Shown: in pieces, positions 9,039-18,032 of the stretch
Layout of the letters: every line of letters begins with the position of its first letter
How positions within the stretch are numbered: position 1 is the first letter of the stretch
DNA from: Bifidobacterium stellenboschense
GTDB lineage: Bacteria; Actinomycetota; Actinomycetes; Actinomycetales; Bifidobacteriaceae
NCBI RefSeq assembly: GCF_000741785.1
Contig: NZ_JGZP01000010.1
Coordinates: 62,001 to 126,000 of the forward strand
Length of the DNA: 64,000 nt
Direction: 5' to 3'
The notes under the pieces: model-generated
Told to the model about the DNA's origin: nothing
What the model saw: only the letters and a program-made list of their open reading frames with translations
The model's database searches: none
Made by a program: the position numbers and the translations under genes

Positions 9039-9665
9039 ATGCCACGCCCACGCAGCGACTCGAACATCCCGCCGGCCAAGGAACGCATGGAGAACGCGTT
9101 CTGGGAGCTGCTCGCCGACCGCGAATACCGGCGCATCACCGTCACCGACATCGTGCATCTGGCGCAGGTGAACCGCAACTCGTTCTACTACCATTTCTCC
9201 GGACTGTCGGAGCTCGCCGACGCGGCGATCCTCGCCGAGGTGCAGACCTCGCCGCTCATCCAGGAGGCCCCGGACCCGGACGCCGATCCGCAGGAGCAGT
9301 GGCGCAAACGCGTCACGCATTTCATGAACTCGCCGCGCGAACAGCAGCGTCTCGACCGTCTCGCCCTGCTCGCCGGACCGCACAGCTCCCCCGAACTCGT
9401 CGAATCGCTGCATGATTTCGCACGGCTGTCGCTGCTCCAGACGCTCGACCTCGACGCGGACCATCTGGATCTCAAGACCGATCTGCTGCTCGACTTCACG
9501 GCGGGCGGACTGCTCACGATCCTCAAACGCTGGCCGGAGCTGCGCCAGAACGTCTCGATGGACGACCTGCTCAACGAGGACGTGGCCGTGCTCGCGATGG
9601 GCATCTACATGTCCATGTCCAAGGAGAACATGCTCGCCTACTGGAACCGCATCTTCAACAAATAG
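9039..9665 (+). CDS. TetR family transcriptional regulator
   Basis: 208 residues. The N-terminal DNA-binding domain fits the TetR pattern: AKERMENAFWELLADREYRRI, then ITVTDIVHLAQVNRNSFYYH with the recognition helix ending in the family hallmark FYYHF. The C-terminal ligand domain (residues about 70-205) is alpha-helical and not diagnostic. ATG 9039 follows AAGGAGG. The tandem GTCTAGAC dyad in its promoter is the probable operator. No efflux gene is adjacent; the next gene, aspA, begins 79 bp downstream in the same direction, so it could be co-transcribed or regulated. Confidence 0.9.
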   Translation: MPRPRSDSNIPPAKERMENAFWELLADREYRRITVTDIVHLAQVNRNSFYYHFSGLSELADAAILAEVQTSPLIQEAPDPDADPQEQWRKRVTHFMNSPREQQRLDRLALLAGPHSSPELVESLHDFARLSLLQTLDLDADHLDLKTDLLLDFTAGGLLTILKRWPELRQNVSMDDLLNEDVAVLAMGIYMSMSKENMLAYWNRIFNK

Positions 9666-9744
9666 GGGGCATGTGCGGTTTCTCACAGAGGGGAATCATC
9701 GCGCGGCCATGGCGTTTTCCGCCGCGAGGCGACATCATGGAGAC

Positions 9745-11178
9745 ATGACGAACGAGACGAACGCAACACGCATCGAACACGACTGCATCGGCGAGATGGC
9801 GGTGCCGGCGAACGTGTACTGGGGCATCCACACGCAACGCGCGATCGGCAACTTCCCGGTCTCCGGCATCACCGATTCCGCGCATCCCGAGCTCATCCGC
9901 GCCTACGCGACGGTCAAGCGGGCGTGCGCGAGCGCGAACGAGGAGTTGGGACTCATCGACGCGGACAAGGCGCGGTTCATCCGCGAGGCGTGCGTGGAGA
10001 TCGAGGGCGGCAAGCTCGCCGACCAGTTCCCGGTGGACGTGATGCAGGGCGGCGCAGGCACGTCGTCGAACATGAACATGAACGAGGTGATCGCGAACCG
10101 CGCGCTGGAGCTCGCCGGGCACGCGCGCGGCGACTACGCGTACATCCATCCGAACGACGACGTGAACGAGTCGCAGTCGACGAACGACACGTATCCGGCG
10201 GCGTGCAAGCTGGCGCTGATCGACGCGATCCACCCGCTCGCCGAGGCGACGAAGCGTCTCGCGAAGGCGTTCCACGATCTGGCGGACAAGCACATCAACG
10301 ACGTGACGCTCGGCCGCACGCAGCTGCAGGACGCGGTGCCGATGACCTACGGGCAGGAGTTCCACGCGTTCGCGACGCTGCTCAAATCCGATCTGGCCGG
10401 CTTCGAACGCCTCGTGCCGCAGCTCGCGCAGCTGAACCTCGGCGCGACGGCCATCGGCACCGGCATCTGCGCGGATCTGCGGTTCCGGCGCGCGGCGACC
10501 GAGCATCTGGCGCGCATCACCGGCCTGCCGATCACGGCGGCGCCGGACCCGGTGGCGGCGATGACCGACATGGGCGCGTACGTGTCGACCTCCGCCGCGT
10601 TGAAGAACCTCGCCGTGCACCTGAAGAAGGCGGCCGACGACCTGCGTCTGCTCAATTCGGGCCCGCGCGCCGGATTCAACGATCTGGACGTGCCGGCGCG
10701 ACAGGCGGGTTCGAGCATCATGCCGGCGAAGGTGAACCCGGTGATCCCGGAATGTGTGAACCAGTGCTGCTTCATGGTGTTCGGCATGGACGTGACGGTG
10801 AACTGGGCGGTGGCCGAGGGCCAGCTGCAGCTCAACGCGTTCGACCCGGTGATGGTGCACGAGCTGCTGACCGGCATGTCGCTGCTCACGAACGCGATGG
10901 ACGTGTTCCGCGTCAACTGCATCGAGGGCATCGTCGTGCACACCAAGGTGGGGCGCGCGCACGCCGAATCGACGCCGTCGATCGCGGCCGCGCTCAACCA
11001 CTACATCGGCTACGAGCGGGGCTCGGCGATCGCCGCCGAAGCGGTGCGTTCGGGCCGCACGGTGCGCGAGGTGGCCGGCGAGATGACCGACCTGCCGGCC
11101 GACCAGCTCGACGAGATCCTCGACCCGATCCGCCTGGCGCGAGGCCTGGGCCAAACCTGCCGCGAACACCAGGAGTAG
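9745..11178 (+). CDS. aspA: Aspartate ammonia-lyase
   Basis: 477 residues, matching the family length (about 470-480). It converts L-aspartate to fumarate and ammonia as a cytoplasmic homotetramer. The N-terminus IEHDCIGEMAVPANVYWGI and the superfamily signature GSSIMPAKVNPVIPE (residues about 320-335), which carries the catalytic serine loop, are both present. TSSNMNMNEVIANRALE is the AspA/fumarase active-site block. AspA is preferred over fumarase because of the IEHD.IGE..VP...YWGIHT start. ATG 9745 is the first residue that fits; only a short GGAG at 2 nt spacing precedes it. A short transcript leader is possible. Confidence 0.92.
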   Translation: MTNETNATRIEHDCIGEMAVPANVYWGIHTQRAIGNFPVSGITDSAHPELIRAYATVKRACASANEELGLIDADKARFIREACVEIEGGKLADQFPVDVMQGGAGTSSNMNMNEVIANRALELAGHARGDYAYIHPNDDVNESQSTNDTYPAACKLALIDAIHPLAEATKRLAKAFHDLADKHINDVTLGRTQLQDAVPMTYGQEFHAFATLLKSDLAGFERLVPQLAQLNLGATAIGTGICADLRFRRAATEHLARITGLPITAAPDPVAAMTDMGAYVSTSAALKNLAVHLKKAADDLRLLNSGPRAGFNDLDVPARQAGSSIMPAKVNPVIPECVNQCCFMVFGMDVTVNWAVAEGQLQLNAFDPVMVHELLTGMSLLTNAMDVFRVNCIEGIVVHTKVGRAHAESTPSIAAALNHYIGYERGSAIAAEAVRSGRTVREVAGEMTDLPADQLDEILDPIRLARGLGQTCREHQE

Positions 11179-11192
11179 GGGGTATCCCGGCT

Positions 11193-11368
11193 GGCACCCC
11201 CTCAGTCCGGCCTGCGGCCGACCAGCTCCCCCTGAAGGGGGAGCAGATTCTTTATCTCGCTCCCCCGGTGCGATTCTTTATCTCGCACCCCTCAGGAAGG
11301 GGTGGATTCTTTATCTTGCTCCCCCCTTGAGGGGGAGCTGGCGCGCGAAGCGCGACTGAGGGGGTGCC
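11193..11368. repeat. 176-bp compound inverted repeat with three internal direct repeats
   Basis: Outer 15-bp arms (11193-11207 and 11354-11368) are perfectly complementary. Inside lie two AGCTCCCCCT/AGGGGGAGC hairpins and three near-identical 20-bp direct repeats (GATTCTTTATCTYGCWCCCC) at 11246, 11272 and 11305. Half of this element recurs inside the dihydroorotate dehydrogenase gene at 35496-35547. It follows aspA and could also terminate transcription. Confidence 0.8.
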
Positions 11369-11458
11369 CGTCGCGCACGACACGCCGGCGCGCGGTTTTC
11401 CGGATATTTTCCGGTACATGTATACCGGCTTCCAGCCCCCGTGTTTATCGTGGTGCGC

Positions 11459-12244
11459 ATGGAAAACTTCGATGACATGATTATGGCCTGGTTCCACGCG
11501 AACGCAGGCAAACTGCTGTGGCTGTGCATGGTGGTCGTCGCCGCATGGGTGGCGGATCGCGTGCTGCGCCGACTCCTGCGCAAGGTGCTGGATAATTCGC
11601 AGATTCCCAGCGCCTCCATCTTCATCAATCTGATGCGCGTGGTGGTCTGGTGCGCGGCCGCCACGATGGTGCTGCAACCGGTGTTCGGCATCAATCCGAC
11701 GACGCTGGTCACCGCCCTTGGCGTTGGTGGTGTCGCGCTGTCCCTTGGTCTGAAGGATACGATCGCGAACGTGATCGGCGGGTTCGGGCTGATGCTCGGC
11801 CGTGTGATCCAGCCGGGAGATCTGGTGTCGATCCAGGGCGTGACCGGCACGGTGGTGGACATCACGTGGCGTCATTCGATGATCGAGACGCGTGCGGGAG
11901 ACCGGATGGTCATCCCGAACTCGATCCTCAACACCGCCTCGCTGACGAAGCTCACCGAAGTCACCGAAGGCATGGCGACCGTGCCGTTCACGGTGAAGGG
12001 CAGTGCCGATCCGGACGAGGTGAGCCGCGACATGCTGCGACGCGTGGAGGCGGGCGCGAGCGAGGTGCTGCGCCCGGAAAATCCGCCGCTGGTGAAGTTC
12101 ACCGGGTTTTCCCCGTACGGCGCGGAGGGCGAGATCCTGCTGTTCGTGCGCGACGGCGTGCTGTTGTCCACCGCGAAGGACCGTGCCGCGCGCGCCATCG
12201 CCACCGCCGACTACCTCGTCAGGGACGGCGGCGCCTCCGAGTAG
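11459..12244 (+). CDS. Small-conductance mechanosensitive channel, MscS family
   Basis: About 261 residues. An N-terminal membrane helix (KLLWLCMVVVAAWVADRVL) is followed by two further hydrophobic segments and the pore helix region ALGVGGVALSLGLKDTIANV. Then comes the MscS beta domain with GDLVSIQGVTGTVVDITWRHSMIET and VIPNSILNTA. These are diagnostic of MscS channels, which open on membrane tension to release osmolytes. The small size gives the minimal three-helix form. The start is uncertain: ATG 11459 is preferred, but GTG 11441, 15 bp after a TATACC -10-like box, is possible. Confidence 0.9.
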   Translation: MENFDDMIMAWFHANAGKLLWLCMVVVAAWVADRVLRRLLRKVLDNSQIPSASIFINLMRVVVWCAAATMVLQPVFGINPTTLVTALGVGGVALSLGLKDTIANVIGGFGLMLGRVIQPGDLVSIQGVTGTVVDITWRHSMIETRAGDRMVIPNSILNTASLTKLTEVTEGMATVPFTVKGSADPDEVSRDMLRRVEAGASEVLRPENPPLVKFTGFSPYGAEGEILLFVRDGVLLSTAKDRAARAIATADYLVRDGGASE

Positions 12245-12249
12245 AAACG

Positions 12250-12328
12250 GCATCGCGCAGCGATGACCAACCTGCCCCTGCCTCCCTCTGACGAGGGAGG
12301 TGGCATCGCGAAGCGATGACGGAGGGAG
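12250..12328. repeat. Intergenic palindromic repeat
   Basis: Two near-identical imperfect dyads (CATCGCGCAGCGATG at 12250 and CATCGCGAAGCGATG at 12304) flank a GC-rich hairpin CCTCCCTC/GAGGGAGG (12281-12300). It separates two genes that converge (MscS plus, CPBP minus), so it may also act as a bidirectional terminator. Confidence 0.6.
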
Positions 12329-12337
12329 AGACCGCGA

Positions 12338-13420
12338 TCAGAAGAGCGTGATCAATCCCATCTGCCACAGTCCGAGCACGACGGTGAGCACGGCGTAGAC
12401 CGCCATGCCGGGGTTGAGGAACGCGAGGCGCGCGCCGTACCATTTCGGCAGCTGTTCGGGCGGATCGAAGAATTCAAGCCGCCTCGCGTTCATCGCGATG
12501 ATCACCGCGCCGGCGATGGTGAGCGCGACCAGCAGCACCCCGTACAGGCCGAGCAGCATGACGCCCGCCATGGCGGTCGGATTCGTTTCGGCGAACCGCA
12601 TCATCTCCGCTTCGCTCATCGAACCGTCGGTCAGCTTCGCGACGTCGCCGCCGCCCGCTCCGATGAGCTTCAGGATGGCCGGTCCCACGAGCGAGCCTGA
12701 CGTGTTGATCACCATGTGCATGATGATGCAGTAGCGCAGCCGGCCGGTGCGCATGTACGCGTAGCCGAGCACCAAGCCGATGCCGAACGCGTAGAAGAAC
12801 TGGTACAGGTTCATGTGGAACAGCGCGAACGCGAACGCGGACAGCACGATGGCGGTGCGTTCGCCGTAGCGGCGCGTGCGGTCGATGATCTGCCTGCGGA
12901 ACAGCCATTCCTCGAATATGGGGGCGAGCAGCACGACGAACAGCGCGTTCACCCACGGGTCCGACTGCATCACCATGTCGGAGACGCGATTCGTGGCCGT
13001 GCCACCGGAGACGGCTTGGGACAGCCAGTCCCCGATGAGACCGCCGACGGTCATAATCGGGAAGCACGCGACCATCAGCATCCAGAACCGTTTGCCGCCG
13101 AGCGGGAATTCGCGAACCTGCAACGCGGGCACGCGGGCGAGCACGGTGAATCCCAACGGCATGGCGACCGCATACAGCGGGCCGGACGAGATGAGCATGG
13201 AGAGCCACATGGGAGCGCCGACTGGGAACAGTGGTCGCAGCAGTCCGGACAGGACGGTGTTCAATCCCACCCAGAACGCGACCGTCACGCACAGGGCGAC
13301 GCCGACCAGCATGAACCGCCGATGCGCCTCCAGAAAGAACGGCCGGGACGGGTCTCCCGACTGAGACGGCTGGGACGGTGTCATCTGCGACGGTGTCATC
13401 TGCGGCTGCTCATCACTCAT
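12338..13420 (-). CDS. CPBP family intramembrane metalloprotease
   Basis: 360 residues with about eight hydrophobic segments. The CPBP (Abi/CAAX protease) motifs are visible. Motif 1 is EEWLFRRQII (EExxxR, the catalytic glutamates), motif 2 is FALFHMNLYQF (FxxxH) and motif 3 is YCIIMHMVINTSG (HxxxN). An N-terminal 20-residue tail is Ser/Gln/Pro-rich with a duplicated MTPSQ. Members process prenylated peptides, confer bacteriocin immunity or act in phage defence; the role here is not readable. It starts at ATG 13420 and lies at the downstream edge of the ATPase/type I restriction block. Confidence 0.85.
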   Translation of the reverse strand: MSDEQPQMTPSQMTPSQPSQSGDPSRPFFLEAHRRFMLVGVALCVTVAFWVGLNTVLSGLLRPLFPVGAPMWLSMLISSGPLYAVAMPLGFTVLARVPALQVREFPLGGKRFWMLMVACFPIMTVGGLIGDWLSQAVSGGTATNRVSDMVMQSDPWVNALFVVLLAPIFEEWLFRRQIIDRTRRYGERTAIVLSAFAFALFHMNLYQFFYAFGIGLVLGYAYMRTGRLRYCIIMHMVINTSGSLVGPAILKLIGAGGGDVAKLTDGSMSEAEMMRFAETNPTAMAGVMLLGLYGVLLVALTIAGAVIIAMNARRLEFFDPPEQLPKWYGARLAFLNPGMAVYAVLTVVLGLWQMGLITLF

Positions 13421-13464
13421 ACACCCAGCTTACGGCACCCGATGCCGTCGCAAAACCGCGATCG

Positions 13465-14871
13465 TCAGTCGAACAGGTCGTTCATACCCACCAGCCGCAC
13501 AGCGTCGTCCGCCGCGGCGATGGCATCCAACTGTGGCGTGAACCCATGCAACGAGAACATCATGAGCAGACGCTCGTCGACCTTGAGCTTCGCCGCGCGG
13601 GCACGCAGCACGTCGAGCATGGCGGGATCCATCGGATTGTTCCGGAACTTACATTCACCGGCGATGGCCTTCCGCCCGGTGCGGTCGAGAGCGACCACGT
13701 CGATCTCGTCGGTTTTGTCCCACCATCGGCCGACGCGGTTGACCCGGTACGGCAGTTTGCCGCGCAGGCTTTGCCGCCGCAGCCATTCGCGGCACATCCG
13801 TTCGAAGGCGCTCGCCGCGAAATCGTGGAGCGCGGGGGCGACGACCTCCTCATACACGCCGTCCACGTCGCCGCTTTCCAGTTCGGAACGGTTCGGATAC
13901 ACGAACGAATACCAGAATCGGAAGAAATCGTCCGCCAGCCGGTAGAGTCCCCGCGTCCCCTTGGCCTGTTCGGCGAGTTTCGCCGTGACGGGGAACTCGC
14001 GTTCCACGATGCCGACCTCCATCAGGGACGACAGGTAGAACCCCAGGGTGCCGATCGGAATCAGCGTATGCGTGGCGATGTCGTTGAGCTTGGTGTCGCC
14101 CAACGCGATCGCGCGGATGATCGTGTTGTATTTCGCGGTCTCGCGGAATTCCTCGCGCATCAGCACATCGGGTTCGGCGTACAGGGCGGCACCGCGGCGG
14201 AGCACGTACCGTTTCAGGTTCCATGCGAGCGGCCGTTCCGGGTCGAAGGTGGCGAGGTATTGCGGCACACCGCCGAGAATCGCATAGGCCAGCGCCTTGT
14301 CTTCCGCGGAGTAGCCGGGGAAGAACTGCACCGCGTCCCAGTACGGCATGGGCAGCATCTTGAGCACGCCGGTGGCGCGGCCGTACAGGGGGGCTTTTTC
14401 GGACAGGATCTCCTTTTCGATGAAGCTCATGGCGCTGCCGCACAGCACGATCATCAGGTTCTCGTGGCGAAGCCGATGATCCCACAGATTCTGCAGAACA
14501 GACGGCAGCGTCGGATCGGACTTCACCAGATACGGGAATTCGTCGATGATGACGAGCCGTCGCCTCCCGTCGGCAGGTTCCGGCAGTTCGGCCAGATCGC
14601 CGAGGGCGTCGCTCCAGTTCGCGTATCGGCTGAGGTATTTCCCGGCCGGCGCGCCCTGTGCGGCCATACGTTGCGTGAATTCGGCGAGCTGCTCCTCCTT
14701 GGTGCCGGTCTGTGCGGCGAAGAACAGCGTGGGCCTGTCTTGGGAGAACCGCACGAGCGTTTCGGTTTTGCCGATGCGCCGGCGGCCATACAGGATGACC
14801 AGCTGCGCCTTCGCATCGTCATAACAGTCCTGGAGAAACGCCAGATCGTCGTCGCGTCCGATGAACACCAT
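13465..14871 (-). CDS. AAA ATPase with winged helix and DUF234 nuclease-like C-terminus
   Basis: 468 residues from ATG 14871, preceded by GGTGGGGGC. Walker A is GRRRIGKTE (residues about 29-37) and Walker B LVIIDEFPYLV. The central LNDIATHTLIPIGTLGFYLS followed by SLMEVGIVERE looks like a winged helix-turn-helix. The C-terminus has DEIDVVALDR then AIAGECKFR, the D-x(n)-ExK layout of the PD-(D/E)XK nuclease fold (DUF234). This is the archaeal-type ATPase_2 architecture, whose function is unknown. It sits 108 bp downstream of hsdR. The frame is open to 14931 through a 50-bp perfect dyad, but that extension is not family-like. It shares its plan with the ATPase at 21570. Confidence 0.85.
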   Translation of the reverse strand: MVFIGRDDDLAFLQDCYDDAKAQLVILYGRRRIGKTETLVRFSQDRPTLFFAAQTGTKEEQLAEFTQRMAAQGAPAGKYLSRYANWSDALGDLAELPEPADGRRRLVIIDEFPYLVKSDPTLPSVLQNLWDHRLRHENLMIVLCGSAMSFIEKEILSEKAPLYGRATGVLKMLPMPYWDAVQFFPGYSAEDKALAYAILGGVPQYLATFDPERPLAWNLKRYVLRRGAALYAEPDVLMREEFRETAKYNTIIRAIALGDTKLNDIATHTLIPIGTLGFYLSSLMEVGIVEREFPVTAKLAEQAKGTRGLYRLADDFFRFWYSFVYPNRSELESGDVDGVYEEVVAPALHDFAASAFERMCREWLRRQSLRGKLPYRVNRVGRWWDKTDEIDVVALDRTGRKAIAGECKFRNNPMDPAMLDVLRARAAKLKVDERLLMMFSLHGFTPQLDAIAAADDAVRLVGMNDLFD

Positions 14872-14884
14872 GCCCCCACCATAA

Positions 14885-14934
14885 ACTATGGGTGTGACTA
14901 TTATAGTCACGACTATAATAGTCACACCCATAGT
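14885..14934. promoter_or_regulatory. 50-bp perfect dyad with embedded -10 box upstream of ATPase gene
   Basis: Arms of 24 bp (14885-14908 and 14911-14934) are exactly complementary around a 2-bp centre. Each arm contains GACTATTATAGTC or its complement, itself a dyad. TATAAT occurs on both strands (minus 14905-14900, plus 14914-14919). The minus-strand copy is placed to start transcription about 20 bp before the ATPase start codon. The likely role is an autoregulatory operator or a strong leader hairpin. Confidence 0.75.
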
Positions 14935-14979
14935 AACGGCTATGACAATCGCCTTATGAGTGCAACGGAATCGACGGAA

Positions 14980-17900
14980 TCACATGTCGCCGCCACCATC
15001 GGAATCACCACGCAACTTGCGATACAGGTCCCCCAGAAACATGCCGATGAGATCGTCGACGGCGCCCTTTTCCTTGAAGAGGAACTTATAGAACTCCATG
15101 TTGTCGGCATAGTTGTTCGTCAACGTTTCGTAGGTCTCCTCGTGCACGGTCTTGTCGAAGCCGTGCATGTCGTTGGCCTTGGCGCTCTCCCGCACTCTGC
15201 CGTTGCCGGACAGGGCGCTTTCGAGTTGGTCGCGGGCGTTCTCCACGGTTCCCTCGTCGAAACGCTTACCATATTTGGCGTTCCACTCATCAAGGATTCG
15301 GGACAGAGTCTCCTTGCGCTGGTCTCGCTTACTGCCGCCGGCGCCGAGCGGCATCACCACTTCCGGACCGGCTTCGATGCCTTCATCCACATGCTCGGTG
15401 TCCTTCTCGACACGGAAATCCTCAAGCCGTATCCGGTCACGGATGTCCAAGCCTTCATCCGAATCGTCACCGGTCGTGATCTCGCGCATCAGGAACATGC
15501 AGAACCGGTACTCCATGTACATGTATTCGTCCTCGATGGGCACGCACATCGACAGGAACCCGTATTGGCGCACGTACGCGCGGATGACGGCGCGGGCCTT
15601 GTCCGCCGCCTCCTCGTCCATTGCGAGCACGACGCGGGCCGCCGCATCCAGCAACGCCCACATGCGTTCCTGCTGCCTTACGCCCGGACGCTCCTTGCGG
15701 ATAAGCCCATAGAACTCACGCACGTCATCCACGTCAAGCACATTGAGCTCCGCAAGCATGCGTTCCGTGTTCCTGAGCATGGCCAGCGTCAGCGGCTTCT
15801 CCAGTATCGTGCTCTCATAGTAGGGGGCGAACGCCTCGCGAATCGTATCGTAATTGTTGACGAAATCGATGACGTACGTCCGTTTCTCGTACGGAGGGCA
15901 GATGCGGTTCAGCCGGGACAGGGTCTGTACGGCCGCGATGCCATGGAGTCTCTTGATGACGTACATGGCGGACAGGTACGGCTCGTCGAAGCCGGTCTGG
16001 TATTTGTCGGCCACGATGAGCAGCCGGTAGTCGTTCTGCGCGAACACCTCCGGCAGCTTGTCCTCCGCGAGCCCGCCGTTCATCGCCCTCTCGGTGTAGC
16101 TCTCGCCGTCCACTTCGATCTCGTCGGAGAAGGCGACGAGCGCCTGGATACGTCCGAGCCTGCCCATGTGGGAAGCTCGGAGCTTATCATAGGCGAGCTT
16201 GTACCGTACGGCCTCCTCCCGCCCGGCGGTGACGATCATCGCCTTGGCTTTGCCGCCGAGTCCCGCCGCCACCGTCATCAGGAAATGGTCGATAATGACG
16301 TTGAGGTTGCCTTCGATGGTGCCGTCCGCGTTGGCGACGATGTGCGCGATCTGCCGTTTCGCCGATCCGCTGTCCAATTCGGGATCGTCCTGCGAGTCTT
16401 TGACCACACGGCAATACGAATTGTAGGTGGTGTAGTTCGCGGTGACGTCGAGGATGAATTTCTCGGCGATGGCCTGACGCATCGAGTACAGGTCGAACGC
16501 CTCCTTGCGGCCGCCGGCGCCGGTGGTGCCGAAAAGCTGCAGGGAGTGTGCGGTGGGCGTGGCCGTGAAGCCGATGATGCTGACGTTGCGCCATTGCCGG
16601 CCGCCATGCTCGCGGGGCAGTCTGGCGGCCACCATGTCGAGAGGACTGAACGCGTCCGAACGAGTCGGGGCCTCTTGGCCGTCGGCGAGCGTCTCCCCGA
16701 TGGATTTCATGATCGAACCGGAGGTGGAGCTGTGCGCCTCGTCGATGATGACGGCGAACCGTTCGCCGGTGCCGTCGAACATGCCCGTCGACGCGTGCAG
16801 GAACGTGGCCATCGTGCATACGACGATGCGGTAGCTGCCGGCGAGCGCTTTGCCCAGTTTGCCGGACTTGCTGGATTCGCCGTATTCGTCCGTGCCGCCG
16901 GCCCCATCGGTGATGATCTTGATGACGGCGGGGTCGCGCGCCATGTCCATGACGGCGTGCTGAAGCTGTTCGTCCACGACGATGCGGTCGGTGACGATGA
17001 GCACTTTGGAGAGCAGCGGCTTGTCCTCGCCAGTCGCGTAGAGCTTCGACAGGTGGTGTGCCAGCCAGCAGATGGTGTTGGTTTTGCCCGACCCCGCGGA
17101 GTGTTCGATGAGATAGTTGCGGGTGGTGCCGTGCGCGGCCATGTCGGCGGTGACGCGTCGCACCGCGCGGAGCTGCTGATATCGGGGGAAGATGAGTCGC
17201 GTGCGGTTGCGTCGTTTCCGGTCGTGCGCGAGGTAGATGAAATCGTGGATCAGGTCGGAGATCGTATTCCGGGAGAGGATGTCCTCGTGCATGTAGGCGG
17301 TGGCGTAGGTGTCGTTCCGCGGCGGGTTGCCGGGCAACGTCTCCAGTGTCTGGCCGCCGCTGCGCACGCCTTGGTTGAACGGTAGGAATCGTGACTCCCG
17401 TCCTTTGAGTTCCGTGCAGACGTGGACTTCGTTCGTGTCCATGGCGAAGTGGGCGAGCGCGCCGATGCGGGGCATGAGGAGCCGTGACGTGCAATCGCGG
17501 TCCTCTCGGTATTGGCGGATCGCTTCGCGCCAGTCCCAGCCGGTGGCGGAGCTTGGGCATTTGAGTTCGATGGTGAACAGGGCGAGTCCGTTGAGGAAGA
17601 TGACGAGGTCGATGCGTTCGCCGGGTTTCGGGTAGACCTCTTTCATGACGGAGAGGATGTTGGCCTCATAGAGCGCGGCGGAGGCCGCGTCGAATCGTGC
17701 GGACGGGCGCGGGTAGACGAGGTCCAGGGTGAGGCCGGCGTCGAATGGCACGCCGTCCCGGATGGCGGCGAGCAGGCCGTGTTCGGTGATGTGCCGGAAG
17801 ACCGTGGCGAGGATGATGTCGCGGTAGGCGCCACCGTGCAGATCGTGCAGCGCCTTCATCGTCTTGGGTTGGGTACGGTCGAGGAAGCGGAACAGGAGGT

Positions 17901-18030
17901 CGACGTCCATCGCGCGCACCGGGTCGAAGGATGCCGCGGCCTTCCGCTCGATGTAGCCTTGGTCGTGTACGAGATGGTGGATGATGTTGTTCTCGAACTC
18001 GGACTCATCGAGCGGATTCCTTGCGGACAT
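14980..18030 (-). CDS. hsdR: Type I restriction endonuclease subunit R
   Basis: 1,016 residues, a normal HsdR length. The N-terminal nuclease domain has LFTIELKCP (the D-x(n)-ExK catalytic pair, with IDLVIF upstream). The SF2 translocase follows, with Walker A EHSAGSGKTNT, the DEAH box AVIIDEAHSS, motif III GFTATPTAH and motif VI ALSRLNRICP. The C-terminus is helical. HsdR cuts DNA far from unmethylated sites after ATP-driven translocation by the R2M2S1 complex. ATG 18030 follows the hsdS stop by 2 bp, and its GGAGG Shine-Dalgarno lies inside the last hsdS codons, so translation is coupled. Confidence 0.95.
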   Translation of the reverse strand: MSARNPLDESEFENNIIHHLVHDQGYIERKAAASFDPVRAMDVDLLFRFLDRTQPKTMKALHDLHGGAYRDIILATVFRHITEHGLLAAIRDGVPFDAGLTLDLVYPRPSARFDAASAALYEANILSVMKEVYPKPGERIDLVIFLNGLALFTIELKCPSSATGWDWREAIRQYREDRDCTSRLLMPRIGALAHFAMDTNEVHVCTELKGRESRFLPFNQGVRSGGQTLETLPGNPPRNDTYATAYMHEDILSRNTISDLIHDFIYLAHDRKRRNRTRLIFPRYQQLRAVRRVTADMAAHGTTRNYLIEHSAGSGKTNTICWLAHHLSKLYATGEDKPLLSKVLIVTDRIVVDEQLQHAVMDMARDPAVIKIITDGAGGTDEYGESSKSGKLGKALAGSYRIVVCTMATFLHASTGMFDGTGERFAVIIDEAHSSTSGSIMKSIGETLADGQEAPTRSDAFSPLDMVAARLPREHGGRQWRNVSIIGFTATPTAHSLQLFGTTGAGGRKEAFDLYSMRQAIAEKFILDVTANYTTYNSYCRVVKDSQDDPELDSGSAKRQIAHIVANADGTIEGNLNVIIDHFLMTVAAGLGGKAKAMIVTAGREEAVRYKLAYDKLRASHMGRLGRIQALVAFSDEIEVDGESYTERAMNGGLAEDKLPEVFAQNDYRLLIVADKYQTGFDEPYLSAMYVIKRLHGIAAVQTLSRLNRICPPYEKRTYVIDFVNNYDTIREAFAPYYESTILEKPLTLAMLRNTERMLAELNVLDVDDVREFYGLIRKERPGVRQQERMWALLDAAARVVLAMDEEAADKARAVIRAYVRQYGFLSMCVPIEDEYMYMEYRFCMFLMREITTGDDSDEGLDIRDRIRLEDFRVEKDTEHVDEGIEAGPEVVMPLGAGGSKRDQRKETLSRILDEWNAKYGKRFDEGTVENARDQLESALSGNGRVRESAKANDMHGFDKTVHEETYETLTNNYADNMEFYKFLFKEKGAVDDLIGMFLGDLYRKLRGDSDGGGDM

Positions 18031-18032
18031 GG

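Noticed and set aside
13378..17385. A 1,335-codon open frame on the plus strand across the ATPase and hsdR genes
   Set aside because: It is antisense to two genes with intact family motifs. High-GC coding DNA leaves such frames open, and its translation (long Arg/His/Val-rich runs) shows no domain.
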